This document shows positions 8,733 to 16,431 of a stretch of 37,960 nt of DNA, one piece after another. Under the pieces are notes generated by a model. The model saw nothing but the letters and a program-made list of their open reading frames with translations. It made no database searches and was not told the origin of the DNA. The stretch covers positions 1-37,960 of IMG/VR virus record IMGVR_UViG_3300044998_000514; one strand, 5' to 3'. A program made the translations under genes and the position numbers. The first letter of the stretch is position 1. Every line of letters begins with the position of its first letter. This DNA comes from a virus.

Positions 8733-9097
8733 CCATTAGCATGTCCATCAACGGTGGTGACAAGATCGCCGCCCAGCTCAAAGAGATGGAACGGGCCATG
8801 CGCAATGAGAGCCTGCGCACTGCCCTGATGGAAGGGGCAAAGATCGTGCTGCCGGAAGCCAGACGCCGGGCCCCGCGGCGTAGTGGGCGGCTGGCTGGTT
8901 CGATTCAGGTCAAGGAGAATCGGGCCGCGTCGGTGTCGGTGTTCTCGTCTGAGATTTATGGCCCGGTCATCGAGTTCGGCTGGCCGCGGCGGAATATCCC
9001 GCCGCGGCCATTCATGCGTCCCGCACTCTATGAGAACTATGAGCAGGTTCACCGGGCAATCGAGCGCAAATTGCAAGAGCTAATGGGCCTGAAATGA
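8729..9097 (+). CDS. Tail completion protein, HK97 gp10-like
   Basis: This 122-residue protein has the expected pattern of HK97 gp10-type minor tail proteins: an N-terminal helix (KIAAQLKEMERAMRNESLRTALMEGAKIV), LPEARRRAPRRSGRLAGSIQVKE in the middle, and VIEFGWPRRNIPPRPFMRPALYEN, where aromatic, Gly and Pro residues are conserved in the family. It overlaps its upstream neighbour by four bases and the next gene likewise, as is usual for the connector block. It joins the head connector to the tail. Confidence 0.9.
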   Translation: MTISMSINGGDKIAAQLKEMERAMRNESLRTALMEGAKIVLPEARRRAPRRSGRLAGSIQVKENRAASVSVFSSEIYGPVIEFGWPRRNIPPRPFMRPALYENYEQVHRAIERKLQELMGLK

Positions 9098-9486
9098 CGA
9101 GTCTAGCAGACAGCCTCTATGGGTATCTGGTCGCCTGGCCAGCACTGAATACGCTGGTGGGGAAGAGCATCTATCCAACCCGGATGCCCCAGGCGCCCAA
9201 ACTGCCTGCCATCGTCTTCCACCAGATCGCCCGGCGCCCGGTGCATATCAAGACGGGCGTCGTCCATCCTCTGGTGGCGGCCCTGGTGCAGTTTGACGTG
9301 CTGGCGACCACCTACAAAGAGATCGAGGAGGTGGCTGCCGAACTCAAGCGGGCGCTCTACCGGTATGAAGACACCGGCCCGCACATCTATGAGGTGATGA
9401 TCGAAGGCGAGCGAGATGGAGACGAGATCGACCTGCGCCAGTTCCATCGCAGCATCGATTGTTCGATCTGGTTATCTGAGGAGTGA
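9094..9486 (+). CDS. Tail terminator-like protein (DUF3168-type)
   Basis: This 130-residue protein starts with SLADSLYGYLVAWPALNTLVGKSIYPTRMPQAPKLPAIVFHQI, the typical opening of DUF3168 tail terminator proteins, which cap the tail tube. It is followed by alternating strands and a helix (YKEIEEVAAELKRALYRYE) and a C-terminal strand. It overlaps the gp10-like gene by four bases. The order connector, closure, gp10, terminator matches HK97-like phages, which supports the call beyond sequence pattern alone. Confidence 0.86.
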   Translation: MTSLADSLYGYLVAWPALNTLVGKSIYPTRMPQAPKLPAIVFHQIARRPVHIKTGVVHPLVAALVQFDVLATTYKEIEEVAAELKRALYRYEDTGPHIYEVMIEGERDGDEIDLRQFHRSIDCSIWLSEE

Positions 9487-9488
9487 CT

Positions 9489-9770
9489 ATGAGCAAGCAG
9501 TATCGGGTGTTGCGCCGGCTGGGCAGCCGCACAGGAAGCAAACAGTGGAATCCGGGTGACGTTATCCACCTGAGCGATGCACAGGCGGATGTTCACCTGC
9601 GCCGCGGCAATGTCGAGGCGTTGCCAGAGCAGACTGCCGACCTGTTGCCGGTGCAGCGAGTCAAACGACAACGTCGTAAAGTGGGCACTGCGGGAGAGTT
9701 GACGCCGCCGTCCGCTGCGACGGTCGCATCTGAGAGCGAGGAAGACAATGGCACAACTGACAGTGGTTGA
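9489..9770 (+). CDS. Small unknown protein before the tail tube genes
   Basis: I chose the ATG at 9489, which follows GAGGAG, over a GTG at 9483. The protein has 93 residues. Residues 1 to about 45 (YRVLRRLGSRTGSKQWNPGDVIHLSDAQADVHLRRGNVEALP) resemble the small protein at 7559-7777. The rest is basic and then Ser/Thr/Glu rich, and probably disordered. It overlaps the next gene by 23 bases. No function can be given; the repeated appearance of this small fold in the structural operon suggests a virion adaptor role. Confidence 0.72.
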   Translation: MSKQYRVLRRLGSRTGSKQWNPGDVIHLSDAQADVHLRRGNVEALPEQTADLLPVQRVKRQRRKVGTAGELTPPSAATVASESEEDNGTTDSG

Positions 9771-10080
9771 ACCCAACAAGTTTGGCATCCCCTTCGTGAT
9801 GGAGGCCGCCGATGAGGATGGCGGCAGCTTTCGTAATGATGGGCGGACCATCCTGATCGTGACCAACGCCGACAGCGAAGCAACACGAACGCTAACCTTC
9901 ACCCCGACGGCAACGCCGAAAGGTCTGACCATCGAGCCTATCGATGTCGAGATCGCCGAAGAAGAGACGGTCCTCATCGGACCATTCCGGCCACGCTATT
10001 TCAACAATGGCGATGGCGAAGTCACGTGGGAATATGACGACGAGACCGATCTCACCATCGGTGCAATTCGAGTGAGGTAA
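9748..10080 (+). CDS. Beta-rich virion protein, paralogue of 10578-10904
   Basis: This 110-residue protein shares a clear pattern with the gene just after the tail tube protein: FRNDGRTILIVTNA here against FRNDGRTLLYVRNA there, and LIGPFRPRYFNNGDGEV against LIGPFPPKYFNDSGGFV. Both have regular alternation of short strands, which suggests a small beta sandwich of the kind used as tail or head decoration. GAGGAAG precedes the ATG. The two copies flank the tail tube gene, so they are probably tail-associated and arose by duplication. The function is inferred. Confidence 0.8.
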   Translation: MAQLTVVEPNKFGIPFVMEAADEDGGSFRNDGRTILIVTNADSEATRTLTFTPTATPKGLTIEPIDVEIAEEETVLIGPFRPRYFNNGDGEVTWEYDDETDLTIGAIRVR

Positions 10081-10085
10081 CGACC

Positions 10086-10574
10086 ATGGCACAAACACAA
10101 AATGCCCTTGCTAAGAGCCGTTTCATGCTGGAAGTGAGCATCAACGGCAGTGACTGGTTCGACATCCGTGGAACCGCCACGAAGGTCACGCCCAGCGGCG
10201 GTGATCAACTCACCGGCAGCCAGCAGACCGCAGACGGCGATGCGCCTGTAGTCACGCACGCCAACAAGACAGAGCCACAACAGTGGAAATGTGACATCGT
10301 CTATACGGAGGTACAGGCCGAGGCGTTCATGATCGTCCGCGAACGATACGAGGGCGACGATAAAGCGATCTACGCTCGCTACTCACCAGGCGGGGGCAAT
10401 ACGGGCGACCTGCGCTACTTCACGGCAGACTCAAGCGGTGAGTTGTTCATGGCCCCCATCGTCAACTGCATGGCGCCGGAAGGAGACGCCTCCAGCGGCG
10501 ACCCGCTCCTGGCTAGCTTCACGCTCATCTTTCCCAAGAGCGTGAGCGAAGTGATCGCAGAAGAGGAGCCCTAA
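10086..10574 (+). CDS. Major tail protein (tail tube)
   Basis: This 162-residue protein lies where the tail tube gene is expected, after the tail terminator and before the chaperone pair. The opening AKSRFMLEVSINGSDWFDIRGTATKVTPSGGDQLTGSQQTADGD, the KTEPQQWKCDIVYTE segment and the C-terminal PLLASFTLIFPKSVSEV fit small tail tube proteins with an early strand, a tip loop and closing strands. It ends in an acidic tail. The call rests on order, size and pattern, not on a decisive motif. Confidence 0.82.
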   Translation: MAQTQNALAKSRFMLEVSINGSDWFDIRGTATKVTPSGGDQLTGSQQTADGDAPVVTHANKTEPQQWKCDIVYTEVQAEAFMIVRERYEGDDKAIYARYSPGGGNTGDLRYFTADSSGELFMAPIVNCMAPEGDASSGDPLLASFTLIFPKSVSEVIAEEEP

Positions 10575-10577
10575 ACC

Positions 10578-10904
10578 ATGGCGACACTCACAATTACAAC
10601 TCCGTCTATCGCAGGGGTGCTCGTGGGAAACGTTGCCGCCGCGGGTGGCGGCGATAAATTCCGCAACGACGGTCGCACGCTGCTCTATGTGCGTAACGCT
10701 GGCGGTGGCTCGATCAACGTCACGGTCGATGCCCAGTCCATCGACGGGATGCCCTTTGAGGACCCTGTGGTGGCCGTCGCTGCCGGCGCTCACAAACTGA
10801 TCGGACCCTTTCCACCCAAGTATTTCAACGACAGTGGCGGCTTCGTCAACATCTCCTATAGCGGGGTGACAAGCGTGACAGTAGCCGCCATCCAGTTGTT
10901 GTAG
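10578..10904 (+). CDS. Beta-rich virion protein, paralogue of 9748-10080
   Basis: This 108-residue protein begins three bases after the tail tube stop and is a diverged copy of the gene on the other side of that gene. Conserved blocks are FRNDGRTLLYVRNAGG, the central IDGMPFEDPVVAVAAGAHKLIGPFPPKYFND and the closing strand VTVAAIQLL. The copy here is more Ala/Gly/Val rich. Domains of this type might decorate the tail tube or be added to its outer surface. No enzymatic motif is present. Confidence 0.8.
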   Translation: MATLTITTPSIAGVLVGNVAAAGGGDKFRNDGRTLLYVRNAGGGSINVTVDAQSIDGMPFEDPVVAVAAGAHKLIGPFPPKYFNDSGGFVNISYSGVTSVTVAAIQLL

Positions 10905-10912
10905 GAGAGTGC

Positions 10913-11260
10913 ATGAGCACAAAGCGATCCATTGTACGCAAGGCGCAGCATGTGAACGGGGCCACGCCAGCCAACGGCGCTCAGCCGGCAGCGATCATCA
11001 AACTGGTCGAGCATGAGGCCCTGGTCTTCGAGATCGACCCGAACGATCTCACCTGGGAAGATATGGAAGAACTCATGGACCTCTATGAGCGGCAGGAGAA
11101 GGGTGAACTGTCGGCAAGAGAGGGTGACGCCGCGGTCATTGCTCTCCTGACTCGCATCACGGGCGAAGATATTCGCAAACTGCCGGCCAGGGTTGTGAGA
11201 TCGTTGCTCGAGCAGTTTGGCGTGGTCGTGGGCATGGAAGCACAAAACGCAAAAAACTGA
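10913..11260 (+). CDS. Tail assembly chaperone gpG-like
   Basis: This 115-residue protein lies between the tail tube and tape measure genes, the position of lambda gpG-like chaperones. The central portion (VEHEALVFEIDPNDLTWEDMEELMDLYERQEKGELSAREGDAAVIALLTRITGEDI) has the acidic helical style of these chaperones. TAGGAGAG precedes the ATG. The gene ends with codons GCA AAA AAC TGA, so the heptamer A AAA AAC sits in frame immediately before the stop and can shift a fraction of ribosomes into the -1 frame to make the longer gpGT form. Confidence 0.85.
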   Translation: MSTKRSIVRKAQHVNGATPANGAQPAAIIKLVEHEALVFEIDPNDLTWEDMEELMDLYERQEKGELSAREGDAAVIALLTRITGEDIRKLPARVVRSLLEQFGVVVGMEAQNAKN

Positions 11261-11457
11261 GACTGGCGCTCTACAACCACCTGTGGGGTGGAGCGCCAGC
11301 TCCGCGGGAATATGCCAACATGCGCTTCTACCGTGAGTTTGGTTGGACCCCTGAGGAGCTGCGCCGTCAGCGCGCCAGTGACGTGATGTTCATCCTCAAC
11401 GCTTGGGGTGTAGAGGCAAAGATACGAGAAGCGAGAGGAAAGAACCGTGGCAAGTAG
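10913..11457 (+). CDS. Tail assembly chaperone gpGT, made by -1 frameshift
   Basis: Reading through the slippery heptamer A AAA AAC (11251-11257) with a -1 shift adds 66 codons, from CTG at 11257 to the TAG at 11455-11457, and gives about 181 residues. The added part reads LRLALYNHLWGGAPAPREY, then YREFGWTPEELRRQRASDVMFILNAWG, closely like the T domains of other phages, which end in a Trp-Thr/Pro-Glu-Glu segment and an aromatic helix. No start codon with a good ribosome binding site serves this frame alone. The slip site and open frame are seen; use of the shift is inferred from the conserved lambda-type arrangement. Confidence 0.85.
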
Positions 11458-14434
11458 GTTAGAGATCATCATCTCTGCCATCAATAAAGCCAGCGGACCT
11501 ATCGGCGAAGTCGGCAAAAGCCTCGACACCCTGGACGACAAGGCCAGGAAGGCGAAGGGGGCGCTCGGTCCGATCAACGACCTGATCGGCCTGGGTCTCA
11601 AGACCGCCGTAGGGATCGGCGTTGGCGCGCTTGGCGCGCTGGGCGTGGGTCTTACCAAATCCATCGGGCTGGCCATGGACATGGAGCAGGGCGTCGCCAA
11701 CATCGCCAGCATCATGGGCCTCACACGTGACGAAGTTCAGCCCCTTAAAGACCTTATCACTCAACTCGGCCTTGATCCCAACCTGGTCGTGACGGCCACC
11801 GAAGCGGCATCGGCTATCGAGATGCTCGCCAAGAACGGCCTGCCGCTTGAAGACATCCTGGGCGGCGCGGCGCGTGCATCGATCCTCCTGAGCAATGCCA
11901 CCGGCGCCGACTTTGCCACCAGCGCGGACGTAGCCACCGACGCCATGGCGCTCTTCGGCATGACCGCTGACCAAATGGAGAGAGCGGTCGCCGGCATTGT
12001 GGCGGTCACACAGCAATCGAAGTTTGGCGTTGAAGAGTACAAATATGCCCTGGCTAACGCCGCGCCCGTGCTCAGCCGGTTGGGGATCACGTTCGACGAA
12101 TTCAACGCAGCCATCACGATGAGTGCTTCATCGTTTGCCAGCGGGATGACCGCTGGCACGAGCTGGCGCTATGTGATCCAAAACCTTATCCCTAACACCG
12201 ACAAGGCAGCCGGCGCCATGAAAGAGTTGGGGTTGATCACTGAGGATGGCACCAACAAATTTTTTGACCAGTCTGGCAAGCTGAAGAGCCTGGATCAAAT
12301 CATATTGCTCTTGCAGGAATCTTTTGGCGGTCTCACCGCTGAGCAGCAGCAATCCTATGCTCGTGTCATCTTCGGCCAGGAGGCGCTTGGGGCCCTGGGC
12401 GCTGCGCTAGACATGAATGTCGATAAACTGCGTGAGACCATCGCCACCCAATCCGATGTAAATAAACTCAACGAGAGCGCCGCCACCCGCACCGACACGC
12501 TCAAAGGGGCCCTGGGCATCCTCGGTGGCCAGTTTGAGGCGGTGGGCCAGATGGTGGGAGACAAATTCCTTCCCCATATTACCGATCTGACCCGTAAAGT
12601 CATCAACTATATGGATCGCGCTGGGCCGCAGATCGTGGAGTGGGCCGGGTTCTTCGCCGATGAGCTCGGCAAACTGAGCGACCGCTATATGCCGGTCATC
12701 CTGGCGCAGTTAGATGACTGGCTGGAGCGTGGCCCGGAACTGGCCGACACGATTGCTTCCGGCGCCAAACAGGTCTGGGAATTCATGAAACAGGTCAGGG
12801 ACATAGCCACACCTATTCTTAACTTCATCTCAAACACAACCAGTCTGAAGGGCATCCTGACCGCGCTGGGCGTCGTCATGGTCATCAATGCACTGGCGTC
12901 GGTTGTCTCGCTGGTCGCAGGCATCTGGAGCGCAGTGACGGCTGTTGGTGCTTTCCTGGTTGCCTTATCACCGGTGACGCTGGTGGTTGGTGCGATTGCG
13001 CTTGCCATCTATGGCCTGTACGTTGCCTGGCAGAACAACTTCCTCGGCATTCGGGACATCACCGCAGCCGTCTGGGAAAAGCTCAAGGAGTGGTTCGGGC
13101 ACATCGTCAAATGGTTTTCTGATTTCCCTGCGACTTTAACGGCGTTCGGCCGATCTCTGTGGGAAAAAGCACAGTGGGTGATCGGACAGCTCGGCGCCGG
13201 GCTCGAGATGGCGAAGGGCTTGGCGAGGGCCGGATGGGATGCGGTGGTCAACTGGCTGAGCCGGGGCCGGGATGAGCGCAGCGGGCCTTGGGGGCAATCG
13301 CTATGGGAATTCGGAAAGAACTCAATCAACAAAATCAGGGAGGGATTTGAAAATGCGAGGGACGGCGTAAAGACATCGCTGCAACAGGCGTTCGACTGGA
13401 TCGACCGCGGACGGCAGGAGAAGCTACCCCCATTCCAGCAAAATCTATTCAATTTTGGGCGCGATACAGTGAACAAAATCCGAGAGGGATTTGAGAACGC
13501 AAGGGATGGCGCAAAGACATCACTGCAACAGGCGTTCGACTGGATCGACCGCGGACGGCAGGAGAAGCTACCCCCATTCCAGCAAGCTCTATTTGATGGC
13601 GGTAAGAATGTGCTTGGCAAATTGGGCGAAGGGTTTAACTCTGCCAAGGAGGCGGCTAAGAGCGCGCTTGGCACGACCCTAAACGATGTGAAAGAACACG
13701 GCTGGGGCTATGCTACTGGCGCAATGGCGGGGCGCTTTGTGCAGGGGGCAGCGGATGCTCTACGCGGATTTGGCAAGGGCTTCAGCGACAATACACCCGG
13801 CCTGCAAGCGACGTTCGGTAACGCCATTGGAGCAATCTCTACTACGTTTAACGATTTGATGGATGACCGGCCCGGTGGCTTCTTTCGACATGCGACTGGC
13901 CGCGCCAGAGACTTAATGACGGGGATTGGTAACGCTCTTAGGGCCGTCGATCTATGGGGCATCCTCGATGCTGCGTTTCGCCCCATTATCAATGTTTTCG
14001 ATTCGGTGCTTGATGAGATGGGGCCTCATGCCTGGTCGCGAGTGATTGACCTGGGCGGCGGAATCGTCCGTGGATTAGCGCGGGGAATCAGGGATACTTT
14101 CCGGGAACTGCGAGATGCACTCGAGTGGATCGTCAACATTGCGCCTCAATGGGTGAAGGATCGGCTAGGTATTCGTAGCCCGTCAAAAGTTTTTGCGGAG
14201 ATTGGCAAATGGATCCCCCCCGGGTTGGCAGAAGGCATTTCGGACACCACTCATGTGTTGAGCGAAGCCATGGACGATGTGATGGCTAGTATGGTTGGCA
14301 GTGTGACCGGCGATACAAACATCAATAATAGTCGCAACAACACGTACAATGTCTCACTGCCCACCCCCAGCGGGGAACGCACCGATCAGCAGGCCGTGAA
14401 TCTCGTTAGTTTACTGACATCAGTCTATTCGTGA
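11447..14434 (+). CDS. Tail tape measure protein
   Basis: This 995-residue protein starts at a GTG that overlaps the end of the gpGT frame, with GAGAGGAAAG upstream. The N-terminal third resembles TP901-type tape measure proteins (LGLGLKTAVGIGVGALGALGVG, then TKSIGLAMDMEQGVANIASIMG and the Ala-rich ATEAASAIEMLAKNGLP). A hydrophobic region follows around residues 465-530. Two near-identical 48-residue repeats (GFENARDG..KTSLQQAFDWIDRGRQEKLPPFQ) lie at about residues 628-723, then GIRSPSKVFAEIGKWIPPGLAEGI near the C-terminus, a common tape measure motif. The protein sets tail length and is ejected with DNA. Confidence 0.96.
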   Translation: MASRLEIIISAINKASGPIGEVGKSLDTLDDKARKAKGALGPINDLIGLGLKTAVGIGVGALGALGVGLTKSIGLAMDMEQGVANIASIMGLTRDEVQPLKDLITQLGLDPNLVVTATEAASAIEMLAKNGLPLEDILGGAARASILLSNATGADFATSADVATDAMALFGMTADQMERAVAGIVAVTQQSKFGVEEYKYALANAAPVLSRLGITFDEFNAAITMSASSFASGMTAGTSWRYVIQNLIPNTDKAAGAMKELGLITEDGTNKFFDQSGKLKSLDQIILLLQESFGGLTAEQQQSYARVIFGQEALGALGAALDMNVDKLRETIATQSDVNKLNESAATRTDTLKGALGILGGQFEAVGQMVGDKFLPHITDLTRKVINYMDRAGPQIVEWAGFFADELGKLSDRYMPVILAQLDDWLERGPELADTIASGAKQVWEFMKQVRDIATPILNFISNTTSLKGILTALGVVMVINALASVVSLVAGIWSAVTAVGAFLVALSPVTLVVGAIALAIYGLYVAWQNNFLGIRDITAAVWEKLKEWFGHIVKWFSDFPATLTAFGRSLWEKAQWVIGQLGAGLEMAKGLARAGWDAVVNWLSRGRDERSGPWGQSLWEFGKNSINKIREGFENARDGVKTSLQQAFDWIDRGRQEKLPPFQQNLFNFGRDTVNKIREGFENARDGAKTSLQQAFDWIDRGRQEKLPPFQQALFDGGKNVLGKLGEGFNSAKEAAKSALGTTLNDVKEHGWGYATGAMAGRFVQGAADALRGFGKGFSDNTPGLQATFGNAIGAISTTFNDLMDDRPGGFFRHATGRARDLMTGIGNALRAVDLWGILDAAFRPIINVFDSVLDEMGPHAWSRVIDLGGGIVRGLARGIRDTFRELRDALEWIVNIAPQWVKDRLGIRSPSKVFAEIGKWIPPGLAEGISDTTHVLSEAMDDVMASMVGSVTGDTNINNSRNNTYNVSLPTPSGERTDQQAVNLVSLLTSVYS
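13328..13615 (+). repeat. Two tandem 144-base repeats in the tape measure gene
   Basis: Copy 1 spans 13328-13471 and copy 2 spans 13472-13615. Both open with AACAAAATC and share a long identical core around GACTGGATCGACCGCGGACG. The unit encodes 48 residues, so each copy keeps the reading frame. Degenerate flanking copies can be seen in the protein (NSINKIREGFENA upstream, NVLGKLGEGFNSAK downstream). The near-identity points to a recent duplication that would lengthen the tail. Confidence 0.9.
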
Positions 14435-14440
14435 GGAACA

Positions 14441-15319
14441 ATGCCATCATTCCCAGGGCCATTATCGAATCTAGAGTTAATTACCGAGGATGGGATAGTT
14501 CATCCCATCATGGGTACGCCGCTCCGATTTGTCCATTTGGATGGTGTAGGGTTGGCGCCTGTACGTCGCATTCTCGAAAAGGCGCCGCTTCAGCATGGGG
14601 CAACAGACCGGGGATTCCGGCTAGATCCCCGGAAGTTAACCTTGCTTCTCTACATAGAGGGTATAGACGAGCAACACGCCGATAGACTGAGGGATCAGAT
14701 AGCCTATCTGTTTGGCCCGACCGATGCACCGTTGACATTGCGCGCAACGCGCGATGATGGCGAGGTGCGCCAGATCGATTGCCATGTGGATGGAGAAGTG
14801 GACTTTGCTATGTCGCAACGGGTTGGGAGAGGACAACGGGTGGTGATACCGTTGGTGGCGGCCGATCCAACGTGGTACGAGACGGAACAACAGGTGGCGA
14901 ACCATGCGATCACCAATGGCACTACGCACTTAGACATAACAGCAACAGGTGCAACATGGGAAGACTGGCCGGTCATCGATATTACTGGGCCACTCAATAC
15001 AAGTTTTGGGTTGCGCCACGAAAACGCTGATTCGTGGATATTTTTCTCAGAAGCCATTCCCGCCGGTCAAACGTTTCGTTTGGATTTTCGACCGGGCTAC
15101 AAAACGGTCAAGCGGGTATCTGATGGGGCAAACCGGATCAGTTATGTTTCGCCGGAATACCTGTTAGGATTCTCTGAATTCAAAATCATGCACCCCAAAC
15201 AGGCAGCAGCCAATGCACCGTCATTGAATGGCGCAAATCGTTTGACGTTTCAGGCAACCGGTACATCTGGCGCATCCTCCGCAACAATTCGTTGGTATCG
15301 ACGGTTCCTCTCATTATGA
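14441..15319 (+). CDS. Distal tail protein (Dit-like)
   Basis: This 292-residue protein follows the tape measure, where distal tail proteins that form the hub of the tail tip are found. The start is the ATG after GTGAGGAAC. The N-terminal part has LRFVHLDGVGLAPVRRILEKAPLQHGATDRGFRLDPRKLTLLLYIEG, the beta strand and loop pattern seen in siphovirus tail-component families, then VDFAMSQRVGRGQRVVIPLVAADPTWY, where Asp-Pro-x-Trp-Tyr is typical. A galectin-like C-terminal half is plausible. The stop overlaps the next start (ATGA). Confidence 0.82.
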   Translation: MPSFPGPLSNLELITEDGIVHPIMGTPLRFVHLDGVGLAPVRRILEKAPLQHGATDRGFRLDPRKLTLLLYIEGIDEQHADRLRDQIAYLFGPTDAPLTLRATRDDGEVRQIDCHVDGEVDFAMSQRVGRGQRVVIPLVAADPTWYETEQQVANHAITNGTTHLDITATGATWEDWPVIDITGPLNTSFGLRHENADSWIFFSEAIPAGQTFRLDFRPGYKTVKRVSDGANRISYVSPEYLLGFSEFKIMHPKQAAANAPSLNGANRLTFQATGTSGASSATIRWYRRFLSL

Positions 15320-16431
15320 ACAGACTCAGACGAGAAACGCTCTATCAGGTTAGACTGCTGGATGAAAACAACCACGTGTTTGCCGTCTATGATGATCTTG
15401 TGTCTGTGCAATACAAGAAACGTGTCAACCATATCGGGATGGCTATTCTAACTGTGCCTGAGAATCATGACATCCTCAATCACCTGGTTCGTGATCTGCT
15501 GATTGAAATCTGGCTGTTGCCTCCGTTTGGTGGAAAACCTTGGGGCAGGGATTTCATGGGCGTCTTCCGAGATCGCCAGATCAGCACAGACCCCAACGGA
15601 AACATCTATCATCTGCTGTACATTCCCGACACAATTGAAATACTGAGCCGGTATGTGGTGGCCTGGCCCTCGAATTCGGGCGGGAAAAATAAATGGACCG
15701 GGCAGCGTTTGTCAGTGATAGCTAATGATGTTGTGCGGTGGAATTGCACTGCCGACGCTACAATCGCAGAGGGGCGCGTGAGGGATGCGACGGTCATTCA
15801 CGGATTAGAGGACGCCGGCGCAATCGCAGGAACAGATGTGGTTGATTATTCAGTTTCGCCAGGTCGCAATGTGCTCGATTTTTTACAGGAGATTGCCCCC
15901 ATCTGCGGATTCGATTTTGAGGTAGATCGCAACCCGAGCTTTCCGACCGATCTGTACGTTGCTCAGTATGAAGGGCAGCTTGGGGAGGATCGCAGCGCCG
16001 ATGTGATCTTCGATCTGTCGCTGGACAATATCTCATCCACCAGTCTGGAATTCGATGGATTGCGAGAAAAAACTATCGCCATCGTAGGCGGCATGGGCGA
16101 AGGTGTAGATCGTACATTCGTTGTCCGTTCGGGCGTGAACTATGCGACGAACAACGATTACGAGCTCTGGGTTGATGCCCGAGACCGACAATTTGATGAT
16201 GAGTTGGCATCTGTGGGAGATGCTATGCTGGGCAACTATGAGGCCCGGCTGCAAATCAAAAGCAATGTAATCTCATCTCTGGGTTGGGTATATTTCCGCG
16301 ATTTTGGGCATGGGGATCTCGTGACTGTGCAGTTCGCAGGTTTTTCCTCTGTCAAGAAGATTGGCATAACCGATGTTCGGTTCGATCAGTCACAGCGCAT
16401 GTCCGTTCAACTGGAGTTGATTGAGCCATGA
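15316..16431 (+). CDS. Siphovirus Gp37-like tail protein
   Basis: I place the start at the ATG overlapping the upstream stop, giving 371 residues; an upstream GTG at 15292 is less likely. The opening YQVRLLDENNHVFAVYDDLVSVQYKKRVNHIGMAILTVPE is the typical start of the Gp37-like siphovirus tail family (ReqiPepy6 type), in which a short beta unit is followed by a strand-rich ring domain. Later parts (GRNVLDFLQEIAPICGFDFEVDR and ARLQIKSNVISSLGW) suit a tail-tip hub or Tal-like protein. It sits between the distal tail protein and the fibre. Confidence 0.82.
   Translation: MNRLRRETLYQVRLLDENNHVFAVYDDLVSVQYKKRVNHIGMAILTVPENHDILNHLVRDLLIEIWLLPPFGGKPWGRDFMGVFRDRQISTDPNGNIYHLLYIPDTIEILSRYVVAWPSNSGGKNKWTGQRLSVIANDVVRWNCTADATIAEGRVRDATVIHGLEDAGAIAGTDVVDYSVSPGRNVLDFLQEIAPICGFDFEVDRNPSFPTDLYVAQYEGQLGEDRSADVIFDLSLDNISSTSLEFDGLREKTIAIVGGMGEGVDRTFVVRSGVNYATNNDYELWVDARDRQFDDELASVGDAMLGNYEARLQIKSNVISSLGWVYFRDFGHGDLVTVQFAGFSSVKKIGITDVRFDQSQRMSVQLELIEP

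Noticed and set aside
14431-14685. Alternative frame of 84 residues at the distal tail gene start
   Set aside because: It overlaps the distal tail gene completely at its start and is rich in Arg, Ser and Cys, without a family pattern.
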